DNA of 64,000 bases from Nephrocerus scutellatus. Its lineage: Eukaryota; Arthropoda; Insecta; Diptera; Pipunculidae. The notes below the pieces were generated by a model. It did not search any database. It was given only the letters and a program-made list of their open reading frames with translations, and was not told where the DNA came from. The stretch covers positions 43,946,018 through 44,010,017 of the forward strand of contig OX352762.1 of NCBI GenBank assembly GCA_947095585.1, given 5' to 3'. The position numbers were made by a program, and so were the translations under genes. How positions within the stretch are numbered: position 1 is the stretch's first letter; each line of letters starts with the position of its first letter. This document shows positions 20,209 through 31,057 of this stretch, in pieces.

Positions 20209-21375
20209 TTAAAGAGGCCATTGTAGAACTGGTACGTTGTCTTCCTTCAGAATTACCAACATACCTTCCTTCACATTCATTGCTGAGCTCTTCCATTTAG
20301 ATCTCAATTGAAGTTCGTGTAGATATTCTTCATGCCATATTTTCCAGAATGTGTGTTTCAATTCTGACACAAGTTTCCATCTAGTGTTCAATGATGTTTG
20401 GTTCGCTAAAGATCTTGAGTCGACTGGCGTCGTTAAAGGCTCACCGATAATGAAATGACCTGGTGTAAGAGCTCCTAAGTCATTCTGGTTTGATGACAAT
20501 GGTGTGACTGGTCGAGAATTCAAGGTTGCCTTTATTTCTATTACCACCGTTTCCAATTCTTCATATGTCAATGATGAGGTTGACTCATTTCGAAGCAGAT
20601 GATACTTAACATTTAACAGCTGCTTCCCATAGTCCAAAATTTGGGGCTCTGGGTGGAATGAATTTGAATACTATTCCTTTATCATTGCATGATTTGATGA
20701 TCTTTTCTTTGGAGTTGTTCGAAAAAATTGCTTCTTGCAGCTGAACTAATTGATTTTTTGCACCAAAAAAATTCCTTGCATTGTCGTAGTAAAACGTTTT
20801 GCACCTTCCTCTACGACTAATGAATCTTTTCAGTGCTCCGATTAAGGCTTCTGTAGTTAGGTCTGATACGATTTCCATGTGAACGGCCTTTGTGACAAAA
20901 CAGCAAAAGAGCAGGCCTTATGTGGTCTTTTTCCTCGGATTTTATGATGTACCCAAATGGGACCACAATAATCTACGCCTGATATCAAAAATGAGCGTGA
21001 TTCTGTCACTCGATCAGCTGGTAGATTTCCCATGATTTGAGTAAATAACTATGGTCTTTTTCCTCGGATTTTATAATGTACCCAAATGGGACCACAACAA
21101 TCTACGCCTGATATCAAAAATGGGCGTGATTCTGTCACTCGATCAGCTGGTAGATTTCCCATGATTTGAGTAAATAACTTCGGTTTTGCCTTTGTACAGC
21201 GTACACAGTTTTGCATAATGTTGCGTGCTACTGTTTTTCCTCTCTTCCTCTTTCCTTTTAATATCCAAAATTGTTGCCGAGAGGTGGCCAATAAAGCCTT
21301 CGGGCCGCAGTGTTGGTTTTCTTCATGAATCAGTTTTAAAATGAGTTTTTTTAACGGGTCATTATATGGTAACAT
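20209..21375 (-). pseudogene. BEL/Pao-1 integrase, broken
   Basis: In order on the minus strand: the H2C2 zinc-binding region (IHEENQHCGPKALL, NCVRCTKAKPK), ISGVDCCGPIWVHY with the first catalytic-core Asp, SDLTTEALIGALKRFISRRG, FYYDNARNFFGA with the second Asp, PPRAPNFGLWEAAVK with the catalytic Glu, and the C-terminal LGALTPGHFIIGEPL and KWKSSAMNVKEGMLVILKEDN. A 129-base duplication at 20923-21180 interrupts the core, and there is a frame break near 20620. Confidence 0.88.
20923..21180. repeat. 129-bp tandem duplication inside the integrase
   Basis: The copies are 20923-21051 and 21052-21180. They differ at only about three positions (for example TGATG/TAATG and AATAATC/AACAATC). It repeats the VDCCGPIWVHYKIRGK coding stretch. 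Confidence 0.93.
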
Positions 21376-21496
21376 CAGTGGATGCTTGCCATCGAACGAA
21401 AACGTTGAAGCCGCCAGTCACCCTCTCACAATAAGTATTTGCTGATCGTCTAGTAGAGGGCAGAGACGTGCAAGTTGGTTTGATTTACTCACATGC

Positions 21497-22700
21497 TTAT
21501 ATAGTCGATTTCATCCTTGAATCAGAGATTTGAATAGTCTTGATTATGGCTGTCAATGATTTCTCCATTTCCTGCGCGCCTAAAGATTTGTGACTAGGCC
21601 CTTTCGCCTTTCCCCATATGAGATTTGCATTGAAGCGAAGCACATATCCGACCATACGTTGTAGAAATCGAAAAGAGTTTCTGTGGTTTATTCCATATTT
21701 TAATGCTTCACATGACGCTGAAGCTGCTGCCACAGCTGATTGCCTTTTTCTTTCAATGTCATTTGGCATGTCAAACGTCTTTATTTCTTGATTTAGCCAG
21801 AATTCATTGGTTCCATGTAAAAACAGTGGTCCAAAGAACCATATGGAGCATGAACTGAATTTTTCACGATTAATACCTCGGAAGATTATGTCAGCAGGAT
21901 TCATTTTGTATGAAACATGGTGCCATTGAACAGCGTGTGAAAGCTCTTGAATTCTGCTTACCCGATTTGCTACGAATGTGTGTAGCTGAAGCTGATGACT
22001 TGATCCAGGATAAAACATTTCCAGAGTCAGACCAAAAAAATTTGAGCATGGCTTGGTATTTGAGTTCCTGCTTCACTCTTTCTGTTAGCTCGGCTCCCAA
22101 AAGGGCTGCGCATAATTCTAATCAAGGCAGTGTTTGTTTCTTCAAAGGTGCTATTCTGCATTTTGCGCAGAGCAATCTTGATGTTATAGTTTTGTCTTTA
22201 TAACTTGCTCGCACATAAAAAGCTGCTCCATATGATTTTTCCGAAGCAACAGAAAATGTATGTAGTTGAACAGAAACTGGTACCTTTGCGTTGAAGACGT
22301 GTATTTGAACTTTCAAAGTATTTAGTGCTAATACACATAAAACGCGTCCATTCTTGTTGCTCCTGAATTGGCAATTCTTCATCCCACGTATATTTTTGCT
22401 GCCATAGGTCATACATAAATATCTTTGCTGAGTTCCGGGGCCAAAAATTCCCAAAGGATCGAAAATTCAAGCCAAATCAGATGATACTACTCGCTTGGTG
22501 ATAGATTTTCCGGATGACACTTGCGCTCGTCCGCACAGTTCATCAGTTTTTGGTAGCAAAATGATTTCTAATGTTTTTGTTGCCTTGTTTGGGTCATCTA
22601 AATCTAAATTGATTTCTTGATCCTGGTATATCTGCCAGTAGCTTTGGATGATTAGCGCTCCATTTCCTGAGCTTGAATCCAGCTTCATGAAGAATAGTTT
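21497..22700 (-). pseudogene. BEL/Pao-1 RT end and RNase H region, broken
   Basis: Minus-strand pieces in order: LPKTDELCGRAQVSSGKSITKRVVSS, FGPGTQQRYLCMTYGSK, FSVASEKSYGAAFYVRASYK (RNase H start), MLKFFWSDSGNVLSWIKSS (RNase H core), FVANRVSRIQELS, WHHVSYKMNPADIIFRGI. This order matches BEL/Pao Pol. Frameshifts lie near 22460, 22200, 22100 and 21900. The catalytic RT palm, protease and gag are missing upstream of about 22700. Confidence 0.85.
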
Positions 22701-23529
22701 GTGAGTTGGTTTTGGGTGTGAAGCGCCGTGTTGCGGTAATTGCGGGTTTTAATATTGTTGCGGGTGGGACTGGTGATTAGCGGTTCGAAGTGTATCCGGG
22801 CTTCTAGCTGATGCGGTTTGTAAATTTAAAAATATTCTTCCTTTCAGGAAAATGCGGTTGAAATTGATGCAAATTCAATAAAGTTATTTTGCAGCTTATT
22901 TTAGTGTCGGATTCTCGATGTTTTCGCGAAAAAGTGTTGAATCATATTCGATTCGGAAAATACCAAGTATATTATTGTGTATCAATTAATGCGGTTTATA
23001 AGACCAAAATATTGAGGTCAAATAAAAACAATGTTGTGTTTTAAAGTGGATTGTATTTTAAATTTTAAGTATATTTATTTCCTTTTTATTTGTACAACTT
23101 AAGAAATATTATTGAATGAACAATATGAAAAGATGCTACTACAGCCGAAAAGAAAAGAAAAAGGCGAAGTCATTCTTCTAGCAAGAAGAAAATAATTAGT
23201 ATAACTGTTTCAAGTCTGAAGAGCGTTCATACAATTATTTTTTAGTACAAGTATATAAGTGCGTTCACTAAGACTGATAGTGACAATTTTAATGTTAATT
23301 ATTTTAGACATTCCGGCCACCTTGAAATATCATTATTTAAATATAAATAACAATACATATACATTTAAATAAAATTATTTAATTTATAAAAGTTTGCTTG
23401 TCAACACCCATTTTTACTATAAAAATTTCAATAAACATTCATTGTTCGATTGCTCACATTTTCCAAAAAAAAAACCCATAAAAATAAAATTTTTCATGTA
23501 AATTCTCTAATAGGAGATGGGTATGTGTT
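22701..23529. other. AT-rich interior, no gene seen
   Basis: DNA between the BEL-1 remnant and the right inverted arm. No supported coding region or LTR pair was recognised. Confidence 0.5.
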
Positions 23530-24296
23530 AAAATTTGAAGAAAACCGCGCTAATTTTTAAAAAATGTACATGGACACCACACGGGGCTAGGGCCCGATCA
23601 CTCCAGCAAACTTACATAAAGTTTTGTCCATCATTGATACACATGTGTTTAAAAATTGAAGAAAATCGAGCTAATTTTTAAAAAATTTATATGGGCACCC
23701 CTCAGGCCTCAGGGCCTCATTCCAAAAATTTTACAAAAAATTTTGTCCATCGGAGATACACATGTATATAAAATTTGAAGAAAATCGGGTTAATTTGTTT
23801 GAAAAAATTTTATAGGCCCCATGACCCTCCAAACCATGTCTTCAAAATTTTTCCAAAAAAGTGTTGCCCATCGGAGATACACACGTATATAAAATTAAAA
23901 AAAATCGGGTTAATTTTTTTAAAAAAAAAAATGGAGCCCAATGACTCTGGGCCCGGGGTCACCAAATTTTTTTACAAAAAGTGTTGTCTATCGGAGATAT
24001 ACATGTATATTAAATTTGAAGAAAATCGGGTTAATTTTTTTAAAAAAAGATACACATGTGTATTAAATTTGAAGAAAATCGAGTAAAATTTTGTAAAATA
24101 TTTGTGGGGGAGCCCCCCGACCCCGTGGCCCGAGGGGCCTCAAATTTTAATAGAAAGTGTTGTCGCCGGAAATACACATGTGTGCAAAATTTCAATAAAA
24201 TCGGGCTTTGGAAGTGGGAAGTTAATTGATCGCAAGATTCCACGACAGACGTCCGACAGACGTCCGACATCCGTGCCACGGGCAAGTGAAGTTAAT
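23530..24296 (-). repeat. Right inverted arm of the Foldback-like element
   Basis: The arm has five to six subrepeats with AAATTTGAAGAAAATCGGGT (near 23530, 23650, 23768, 23890, 24012 and 24065). It ends in TTGATCGCAAGATTCCACGA and GTGAAGTTAA, the inverse of the left arm. A TTAA lies at each outer edge and could be a target-site duplication or part of the inverted repeat. Confidence 0.75.
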
Positions 24297-24409
24297 TAAA
24301 TTAAATTAAATAAAAAGGCATGAAGAAAATCTGACATTTAACTCGATCTACTGATCACGAGATCTCTCCGATTTCAATAGGCAAAACACATATTTTTGAA
24401 ATCATCATC

Positions 24410-24760
24410 ATCGGAGCCTACCGAGCTTAAAATTCTTCACGATGTCGACATCGCGGTAACGCTCGTAGATCTCATCATTATAGGACTCCGGAATCGTCCT
24501 TCCTCACATACGGGGCCAACAATTCTCCGTAAGACTTTTCTCTCGAACGCGGCTTAGAGGTCAGAATGCTTTTTGCTAAGCACCCAAGTCTCGGATCCAT
24601 ATGTAAGTACTGGTATGACCATTGTCTTATATATCAGAAGCTTGGATGTTATGGTTATGTTCCTGGATTTGAAGAGTCTTGACAGGCTATAGTAGGCTTT
24701 GTTGGCTTTAAGCAACCGTGCGCGTATTTCGGGTTCCATGCTGTTATCGGCTGCTATATT
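24410..24760 (-). pseudogene. LINE RT C-terminal fragment (same family as 44597-45151)
   Basis: On the minus strand it reads MEPEIRARLLKANKAYYSL, FKSRNITITSKLLIYKT, VLTYGSETWVLSKKHSDL, then frameshifted EEGRF-like sequence. This is the region after the catalytic box of a LINE reverse transcriptase. It is truncated and terminates in an ATG/ATC-rich stretch at 24404-24417. A second copy lies in the DNA transposon on the other strand. Confidence 0.75.
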
Positions 24761-24769
24761 TTCGAAATA

Positions 24770-25215
24770 GCCCGAGTAAATATACCTGATTTGGTTTTAA
24801 CTGAAACCTCTCGCACGAAACCCTCATCATCCGGATGCGCGTTAATGATGCGTCCCATGATCCATTTGGTTGGTGGAATATTATCTTCTTTCATTAGGAC
24901 TAGCGATCCCTACATGACATTTTCATTTGGTTCGCTCCACTTCCTTCGTTGTTGCAATTCACAAAGATATTCAGTTGACCAACGCCTCCAAAACTGCTGC
25001 AACGTGGATTGGAGCCGTTAATAACGAGATAAACAATTGAAGTCTAGATGTGACAGAGAAGGTTCAGGTATTCAGGCTTCTATTTGTGTAGAAAGTGTTG
25101 TAAGTTCTTCATAGGAACAGATTTTGTCTCCTAAACCCCTTTTTAAGTGATGTTTAGCACTTTTAACCGCCGCTTCCCACAACCCTCCGAAATGTGGGGA
25201 GCGGCGTTATCAGAA
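24770..25215 (-). pseudogene. BEL/Pao-2 integrase C-terminal half
   Basis: Reads IYSDNA joined directly to APHFGGLWEAAVKSAKHHLK (about 30 codons of the core between them are missing). Then come ICSYEELTTLSTQIEA, LQQFWRRWSTEYLCELQQR and the DUF5641-type GSLVLMKEDNIPPTKWIMGR...DDEGFVREVSVKT. It is truncated downstream. The second catalytic Asp sits in YSDNA and the catalytic Glu in LWEAAVK. Confidence 0.85.
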
Positions 25216-25219
25216 TATA

Positions 25220-25856
25220 TATTAGAACTAGCTGTTCCCGGGCGCTTTGCTACCCGCCCAATGACGCCACGCCCACTTACACCCGCGTTTCCCGGCTGTT
25301 CCATCCCACTGACCTCCGCCCACTGACGCCACGCCCACTTACACCCCAATGACTAACCAACTCACCAATCCAGAAAACTATAGAATCGACACTTATGATG
25401 ATTTTTATGGTATGGTATGATTGTTATGGTATGAATTTGAGCCAAATCGTTCCATAAATAAGAATTTTCGGAAAAAACGACACCACCGCCACCTATCGGG
25501 TTCAAATTTAGTCAACGACTTTCTTTTTATTTAAATATTATATGGTGTGAATTTGAGCCAATTCGTTCCATAACTAAGAATTTTTAGAAAAAAAAACAAC
25601 ACCAGCGCCACCTATCGGGTCCAAATTTTGTCAACGACTTTCTTTATATTTAAATATTATATGGTGTAAATTTGAGCCAAATCGTTCCATAAATAAGAAT
25701 TTTCAGAAAAAACGATACCATCGCCACCTAGCGGGGCTGAACCAACTCAGAAACCTTCGCGTAGCAATTACGAACAAACTCGCAGAAGAAAGTATCCAAT
25801 TTGGTCCAGCCATTTTCAAGTTTTAAGCATCCGAACAAACCAAGATCCATTTTTAT
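25220..25856. mobile_element. Unclassified repeat inserted in the BEL/Pao-2 integrase
   Basis: It is flanked on both sides by ATATATA, a likely target-site duplication within the codons for IYSDN. It begins TTAGAACTAGCTGTTCCCGG, has two copies of ACGCCACGCCCACTTACACC (near 25263 and 25331) and three ~115-base repeats around AATTTGAGCCAAATCGTTCC (near 25433, 25547 and 25665). No coding sequence. The tail-like GGTCCAGCCATTTTCAAG resembles 3' ends of some RTE-type LINEs, which is only an impression. Confidence 0.6.
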
Positions 25857-25862
25857 ATATAT

Positions 25863-26291
25863 AGACAACGACCACGTCTAGAAACAAATCGGCGAAGTGC
25901 TGAGAGAAACGCTTGCGTTGTGAGATCCTGAACTACTTCAATATGTGTAGCTTTAGATGAGAAGCAAATGAAAATTACAAGATATGCCTTTAACATTCGA
26001 GCGGATTTTATTGTTAACATTAAATGGACCGGCATAGTCAATTCCAGTGTTTTCAAAAGGACGACTGGGATGTATACGTTCTACTGGCAATTGTCGCATA
26101 AGTTGTGTAATTGATGACGGTTTGTTTCGAAAACAAATGAGGCAATTACGAACGATTTGTTTGCAAAAGGTTAAACCTCCTGGTATCCAAAATTTTTGCC
26201 TAGCGAAGCTTAACAAACTTTGGGGACCTGCGTGAAGGCTACGTCGATGTTCTTTTTTAACAATCATACTAGTGAGTGGATGATTAGTAGG
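25863..26291 (-). pseudogene. BEL/Pao-2 integrase N-terminal half
   Basis: On the minus strand: HRRSLHAGPQSLLSFARQKFW (H2C2 zinc region), NCLICFRNKPS, TGIDYAGPFNV (first catalytic Asp), AYLVIFICFSSKATHIEVVQ, LTTQAFLSALRRFVSRRGR. It is continuous with the RNase H frame and breaks at the nested insert. Confidence 0.86.
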
Positions 26292-27398
26292 TCACAACAA
26301 AGGATGCTTTTGGTCATATGTCAACAATTCAGAATTTTTTAATCTGCCACCAACTCGCAGTAGGCCTTTGTCATCAAGAAACGGATTCAATATTTTTAAA
26401 CGATTTTTTTTATAATCAAACTTTTTGTCATTTAACTGTTTGATTTCTTTGGAGTAATATTCGGATTGAGTAGATTTAATTAATCCAAATAACGCATCTT
26501 CAGTTTCTTGCGTGGTTAATATATCATTCGACCATACATTTTCAATGCTGCGAATTTTATTCGACGAGTATTTAAAAAAGCGACGAGCAATTGCAGATAA
26601 ACGCAAGAGTTCATCATATCCGTCTGCATATTCGAAGAAGCGGTTTGGGATGACAACGTTTAATACAATTGGTGTCTTACTATCTTCTGGATCTTTAACA
26701 TTTGAACCAATTTTTTTTATTTCAGGCCATTCATCCTGGTTAGTTAAAAATTGAGGTCCATGCCACCATAAATCACAATCGGAAAATTGCAATGGTATTA
26801 ATCCACGGGATACCAAGTCAGCGGGATTTTTTCCGAAAGGGACATGAGCCCATATTTTTGGAGGTGTAATTTCCTGGATTTGGGATACGCGGTTAGTTAC
26901 GAAGGTTGCATATCTAGCGGGAGGAAAAGTAATTCTGTACAGAGTGATTTCTGAATCTGTCCACAGAATAGTTTGCGTGCATTTAATTTTTAGTGCGGCT
27001 ACAACCTTTTCGTATAATTGTGCTAATAATAGAGAGGCACATAACTCTAACCTTGGTATCGTTTGACCTTTCAGCGGTGCAACCTTTGATTTTGCACAAA
27101 GAAGGTGGCAACTGTATTGTTTATTTTTGTTAATAGTACGGATATATATACAGCATCCCTTCTCCGATGTATCACCAAATCCATGAAGTTCTATTGCTTG
27201 TAAATCTGACTGTATGATGCATCTGGGAACCTGAATGGTCTGCAACAAATTCGCCTGAGTCGAAAAATCCATCCAATACAACTTGAGTGGTTCGGGTATA
27301 TCATCGTCCCAACCTAAATTTGGAACAGCCCATAACTGCTGCATAAGGCGTTTGGTTGAAAATATGACAACAGCGCAAAGACCTAATGGGTCATACAA
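26292..27398 (-). pseudogene. BEL/Pao-2 RT tail, RNase H and linker (368-codon frame)
   Basis: An open frame starting YDPLGLCAVV, the conserved region after the BEL RT. RNase H follows with ELHGFGDTSEKGCCIYIR, KSKVAPLKGQTIPRLELCAS, QTILWTDSEITLY and IWAHVPFGKNPADLVSRGL, then the linker to integrase (DKGLLRVGGRLKNSELL). It is the best-preserved part of the element. ATG at its start is probably incidental, since in the intact protein this is internal. Confidence 0.88.
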
Positions 27399-27796
27399 CT
27401 GAACAATTTCAGATAATATGGTACGTTTATTAATGATAGATTGTGAACCAAATTTAGTGAGAGAAATGGTGTTAACATCAATTTGAGAATCCCAAATTAT
27501 ACCTAAAATGTATATCGGTGTTATTTTCTACATATACATACATAACTACATTTTTGTTATTGGAGTTCCATTTTCTTAGTTCAAAGCCTCCGGTGGCTAA
27601 TAACTTGATTAATTCTTCTTTTATAGATACAGCGTCTTTTGCGGTGTTTGCACCGATCGTCAACATACATTTCTTCTAAAAGAATTATAGATGCATTTGG
27701 GTATTGGGAATATTCGTCGGATGCTAATTGCTTTAGCGTCCTTATAGCGAGAAATGGTGCGCTCGTGGTGCCGTATGTGACCGTGTTTAATATAAA
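27399..27796 (-). pseudogene. BEL/Pao-2 RT catalytic segment with frameshift at YVDD
   Basis: The minus strand reads NTVTYGTTSAPFLAIRTLKQ then IILLEEMYVDD, where a frameshift occurs exactly at the catalytic box. The next frame gives IGANTAKDAVSIKEELIKLL and GGFELRKWNSN. Upstream it is cut by the palindromic MITE. Confidence 0.85.
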
Positions 27797-28516
27797 GGGT
27801 GTTTTTTTGGGAGGTTTGTTTTTCCGATAGATGTCGTTTTATTTTATGACAGTTGTTTTGACAGCTCAAAGTGGCATTTCTACTCAGTATTGTTTGGCAA
27901 ATCATTATGAAAAAAAAAAAAAAAAAAAAAAAAATGACATTTGTGAAAAATAGTCGTGGTAGTCATATGCCAGAAATTGTGTTTAAATGTTAAATGCCAA
28001 AAAATTATCTACCAAACAAAAAAAAATTTTGGTCATTTCATAATTTTATATGTGTTTTATTCAAAAAAAAAATCGGCAACCTCTTAAAAAAACACCCGTT
28101 AGATATAACGTGTTTTTTTAAGAGGTTGCCGATTTTTTTTTTGAATAAAACACATATAAAATTATGAAATGATTAAAATTATTTTTTTTTTTTTTTTTTT
28201 TTTCATAATGATTTGCCAAACAATACTTTTTGGTCATTTCATAATTTTATATGTGTTTTATTCAAAAAAAAAAATCGGCAACCTCTTAAAAAAACACCCG
28301 TTAGATATAACGTGTTTTTTTAAGAGGTTGCCGATTTTTTTTTTGAATAAAACACATATAAAATTATGAAATGATTAAAATTTTTTTTTTTTTTTTTTTT
28401 TTTCATAATGATTTGCCAAACAATACTGAGTAGAAATGCCACTTTGAGCTGTCAAAACAACTGTCATAAAATAAAACGACATCTATCGGAAAAACAAACC
28501 TCCCAAAAAAACACCC
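27797..28516. mobile_element. Nested-palindrome MITE-like element (720 bp)
   Basis: The outer arms start GGGTGTTTTTTTGGGAGG and pair with CCTCCCAAAAAAACACCC at 28499-28516 over ~115 bases. Inside are two direct copies, 201 bases apart (from 28029 and from 28230), of a ~145-base near-perfect palindrome with arms ending CTCTTAAAAAAACAC around a 14-base loop, separated by poly(T) runs of 22-23. AATCATTATGA-type junctions occur three times. It splits the BEL RT. It is non-coding. Confidence 0.85.
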
Positions 28517-28965
28517 GTTAAATATACAAATAGGATCGTTAGTTGACTTACGCCAAAATATAAGTTGTAAAAATCTGTCGTTTGGATGTAAAATGATCTG
28601 ACGATACATTTTTGTAATAAGAGCGGTCACTGCTATATGGAATTTAAGGAAACGAAGGATAATGGATAACAAATCATTTTGAATTGTAGGTCCTGTCATA
28701 AGTGTGTCATTAAGAGATAGACCAGATAATGACCCGTTAAAAACAGCTCGCATTTTGGTTGTGGATGAACTCTCTTTAAAAACAGGATGGTGCGGTAAAA
28801 AAAACATAAATCTGGAATAGGTTCCTTGACCAATTCCATTTGATTCAACATCATATACTCTTCTATAAATTGTATATATTCGGTTTTTAGATGTGGGTTT
28901 CCATCTAATTTTTTCTCTTAAGAGAAGAATTATTTCAATGTATTTTCTCGGTTATTAGCAAGAGA
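28517..28965 (-). pseudogene. BEL/Pao-2 RT N-terminal segment
   Basis: Reads KLDGNPHLKTEYIQFIEEYM, then FFLPHHPVFKESSSTTKMRA, LSGLSLNDTLMTGPTIQNDL and KMYRQIILHPND. The family motif ADIxKM, whose Asp is catalytic, reads ALITKM here, so it would be inactive even without the inserts. The sequence ends abruptly at about 28965. Confidence 0.85.
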
Positions 28966-28974
28966 TTTAATATT

Positions 28975-29131
28975 TTGTTTTGACGTGACAACGTCTCACT
29001 ATAAGGTATATGGGGTGCTTTTTCAAAAAGTCAAATGTTAAGTTTTACAGTGCTCACACTGTTATAAGTGCTGTTAGAAGTGCTAACACTGTTAGAAGTG
29101 CTCACACTGTTGCGAGACACTGTTACGAGAC
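28975..29131 (+). repeat. Left flank of the 118-bp array, related to its right flank
   Basis: GACGTGACAACGTCTCACTA is followed by TTCAAAAAGTCAAAT and repeated CTCACACTGTT. The same string begins the spacer at 30597 and in every 2.7-kb unit, so the satellite array lies between direct repeats. Confidence 0.75.
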
Positions 29132-30580
29132 ATTCGTATGAAACTCGGAATGTAGGACTAATATGTGACTATAAGATTTGTTCCTATGGAAATTTTGGGA
29201 TCTGGCCAATGGGGTCTGGGATTTTTGGAACCAAGCCATTTCTCAAGGGATTCGTATGAAACTCGGAATGTAGGACTAATATGTGACTATAAGATTTGTT
29301 CCTATGGAAATTCTGGGATCTGGCCAAAAGGGTCTGGGATTTTTGGAACCAATCCATTTCTCAAGGGATTCGTAGGAAACTCGGAATGTAGGACTAATAT
29401 GTGACTATAAGATTTGTTCCTATGGAAACTCTGGGGTCTGGAATTTTGGGAACCAAGCCATTTCTCAAGCGATTCGTATGAAACTCGGAATGTAGGACTA
29501 ATATGTGACTATAAGACTTGTTCCTATGGAAATTCTGGGATCTGGCCAATAGGGTCTGGGATTTTTGGAACCAAGCCATTTCTCAAGGGATTCGTATGAA
29601 ACTTGGAATGTAGGACTAATCTGGCCAATAGGGTCTGGGATTTTTGGAACCAAGCCATTTCTCAAGGGATTCGTATGAAACTCGGAATGTAGGACTAATA
29701 TGTGACTATAAGATTTGTTCCTATGGAAATTCTGGGATCTGGCCAATAGGGTCTGGGATTTTTGGAACCAAGCCATTTCTCAAGGGATTCGTATGAAACT
29801 CGGAATGTAGGACTAATATGTGACTATAAGACTTGTTCCTATGGAAATTCTGGGATCTGGCCAATAGGCTCTGGGATTTTTGGAACCAAGCCATTTCTCA
29901 AGGGATTCGTATGAAACTCGGAATGTAGGACTAATATGTGACTATAAGATTTGTTCCTATGGAAATTCTGGGATCTGGCCAATAGGGTCTGGGATTTTTG
30001 GAACCAAGCCATTTCTCAAGGGATTCGTATGAAACTCGGAATGTAGGACTAATATGTGACTATAAGACTTGTTCCTATGGAAATTCTGGGATCTGGCCAA
30101 TAGGGTCTGGGATTTTTGGAACCAAGCCATTTCTCAAGGGATTCGTATGAAACTCGGAATGTAGGACTAATATGTGACTATAAGATTTGTTCCTATCGAA
30201 ATTCTGGGATCTGGCCAATAGGGTCTGGGATTTTTGGATCCAAGCCATTTCTCAAGGGATTCGTATGAAACTCGGAATGTAGGACTAATATGTGACTATA
30301 AGATTTGTTCCTATGGAAATTCTGGGATCTGGCCAATTGGGTCTGGAATTTTGGGAACCAAGCCATTTCTCAAGGGATTCGTATGAAACTCTGAATGTAG
30401 GACTAATATGTGACTATAAGACTTGTTCCTATGGAAATTCTGATATCTGGCCAATAGGATCTGGGATTTTTGGAACCAAGCCATTTCTCAAGGGATTCGT
30501 ATGAAACTCGGAATGTAGGACTAATATGTGACTATAGGTCTTGTTCCTATGGAAATTCTGCGATCTGGCCAATAGAATAG
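29132..30580 (+). repeat. 118-bp satellite array (~12 monomers)
   Basis: Monomer starts at 29132, 29250 and 29368 give an exact 118-base period. The monomer includes ATTCGTATGAAACTCGGAAT and GGATCTGGCCAATAGGGTCT. One monomer near 29430 and one near 29620 are shortened. Because 118 is not a multiple of 3, the open frames seen on both strands run only through part of one or two monomers and have no coding value. Confidence 0.96.
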
Positions 30581-31057
30581 AATACGCACATATTTATGAC
30601 GTGACAACGTCTCACTACAAGGGGTGCATGTTCAAAAAGTCAAATTTAAATGTCCACTGTTGTGATCAACAGAATGTGCCACTGTTGTGATCAACAGAAT
30701 GCTCACACTGTTGTGGTCACTGTAAATGTTTTAATATCAAGAAGACGTACCGTACTTGAAAATTTGAGAATCGTCTAGAGAAGACTATATTTAGAAATTT
30801 CATTTCAGTGTCGTTTGGCATTTTGTGCATAAATGTTTGAATGGTTTTTGCATTTTTTAATTATTATAAAAAGTATTACAGTAATTTATTTTTTGTTATT
30901 TACATTAAACAATATTTTTGTATTGCAGATATTAGCTTTAATATATTTAAGTAATAATCTTCTACAAAAAATCATTTTAAACACAGATTTTCACAAAACG
31001 AAATCCCATCTTTCCGAATTATAATCGTTTAATTCATATTATCTATATATATTAACT
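30581..31057 (+). other. Spacer upstream of the X LTR, no gene seen
   Basis: Unique-looking sequence repeated in all five units. It contains two adjacent copies of CACTGTTGTGATCAACAGAATG. The short AT-rich ORF here (63 codons) has no recognisable features and is broken in unit B. Confidence 0.6.

Larger units (their letters stand above)
18949..24296. mobile_element. Foldback-like element with long inverted arms enclosing BEL/Pao remains
   Basis: The two edges match in inverted orientation: TTAACTTC...TGCCCGTG at the left and CACGGGCAAGTGAAGTTAA at the right, then TCGTGGAATCTTGCGATCAA in both arms. The arms consist mainly of ~120-base subrepeats. Long terminal inverted repeats with tandem subrepeats are the hallmark of Foldback-type elements. 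The enclosed 4 kb carries decayed BEL/Pao pol, either captured or inserted later. No transposase was recognised. Confidence 0.65.
24765..28965 (-). mobile_element. BEL/Pao-2 element remnant with two nested inserts
   Basis: Minus-strand pol from RT to integrase, without gag or recognisable LTRs. It is interrupted by an unclassified repeat (25220-25856) and a palindromic MITE (27797-28516). Pol sequence resumes in register across both inserts, which shows their order of arrival. Confidence 0.88.

Noticed and set aside
18949..24296. piggyBac-type element because of TTAA at both edges
   Set aside because: No transposase was found, and the TTAA belongs to a longer inverted match (TTAACTTC/GAAGTTAA), so it cannot be separated from the inverted repeat.
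29132..30580. Short open frames on both strands of the 118-bp array
   Set aside because: They repeat with the monomer, shift frame every repeat and exist on both strands; they are a by-product of satellite composition.
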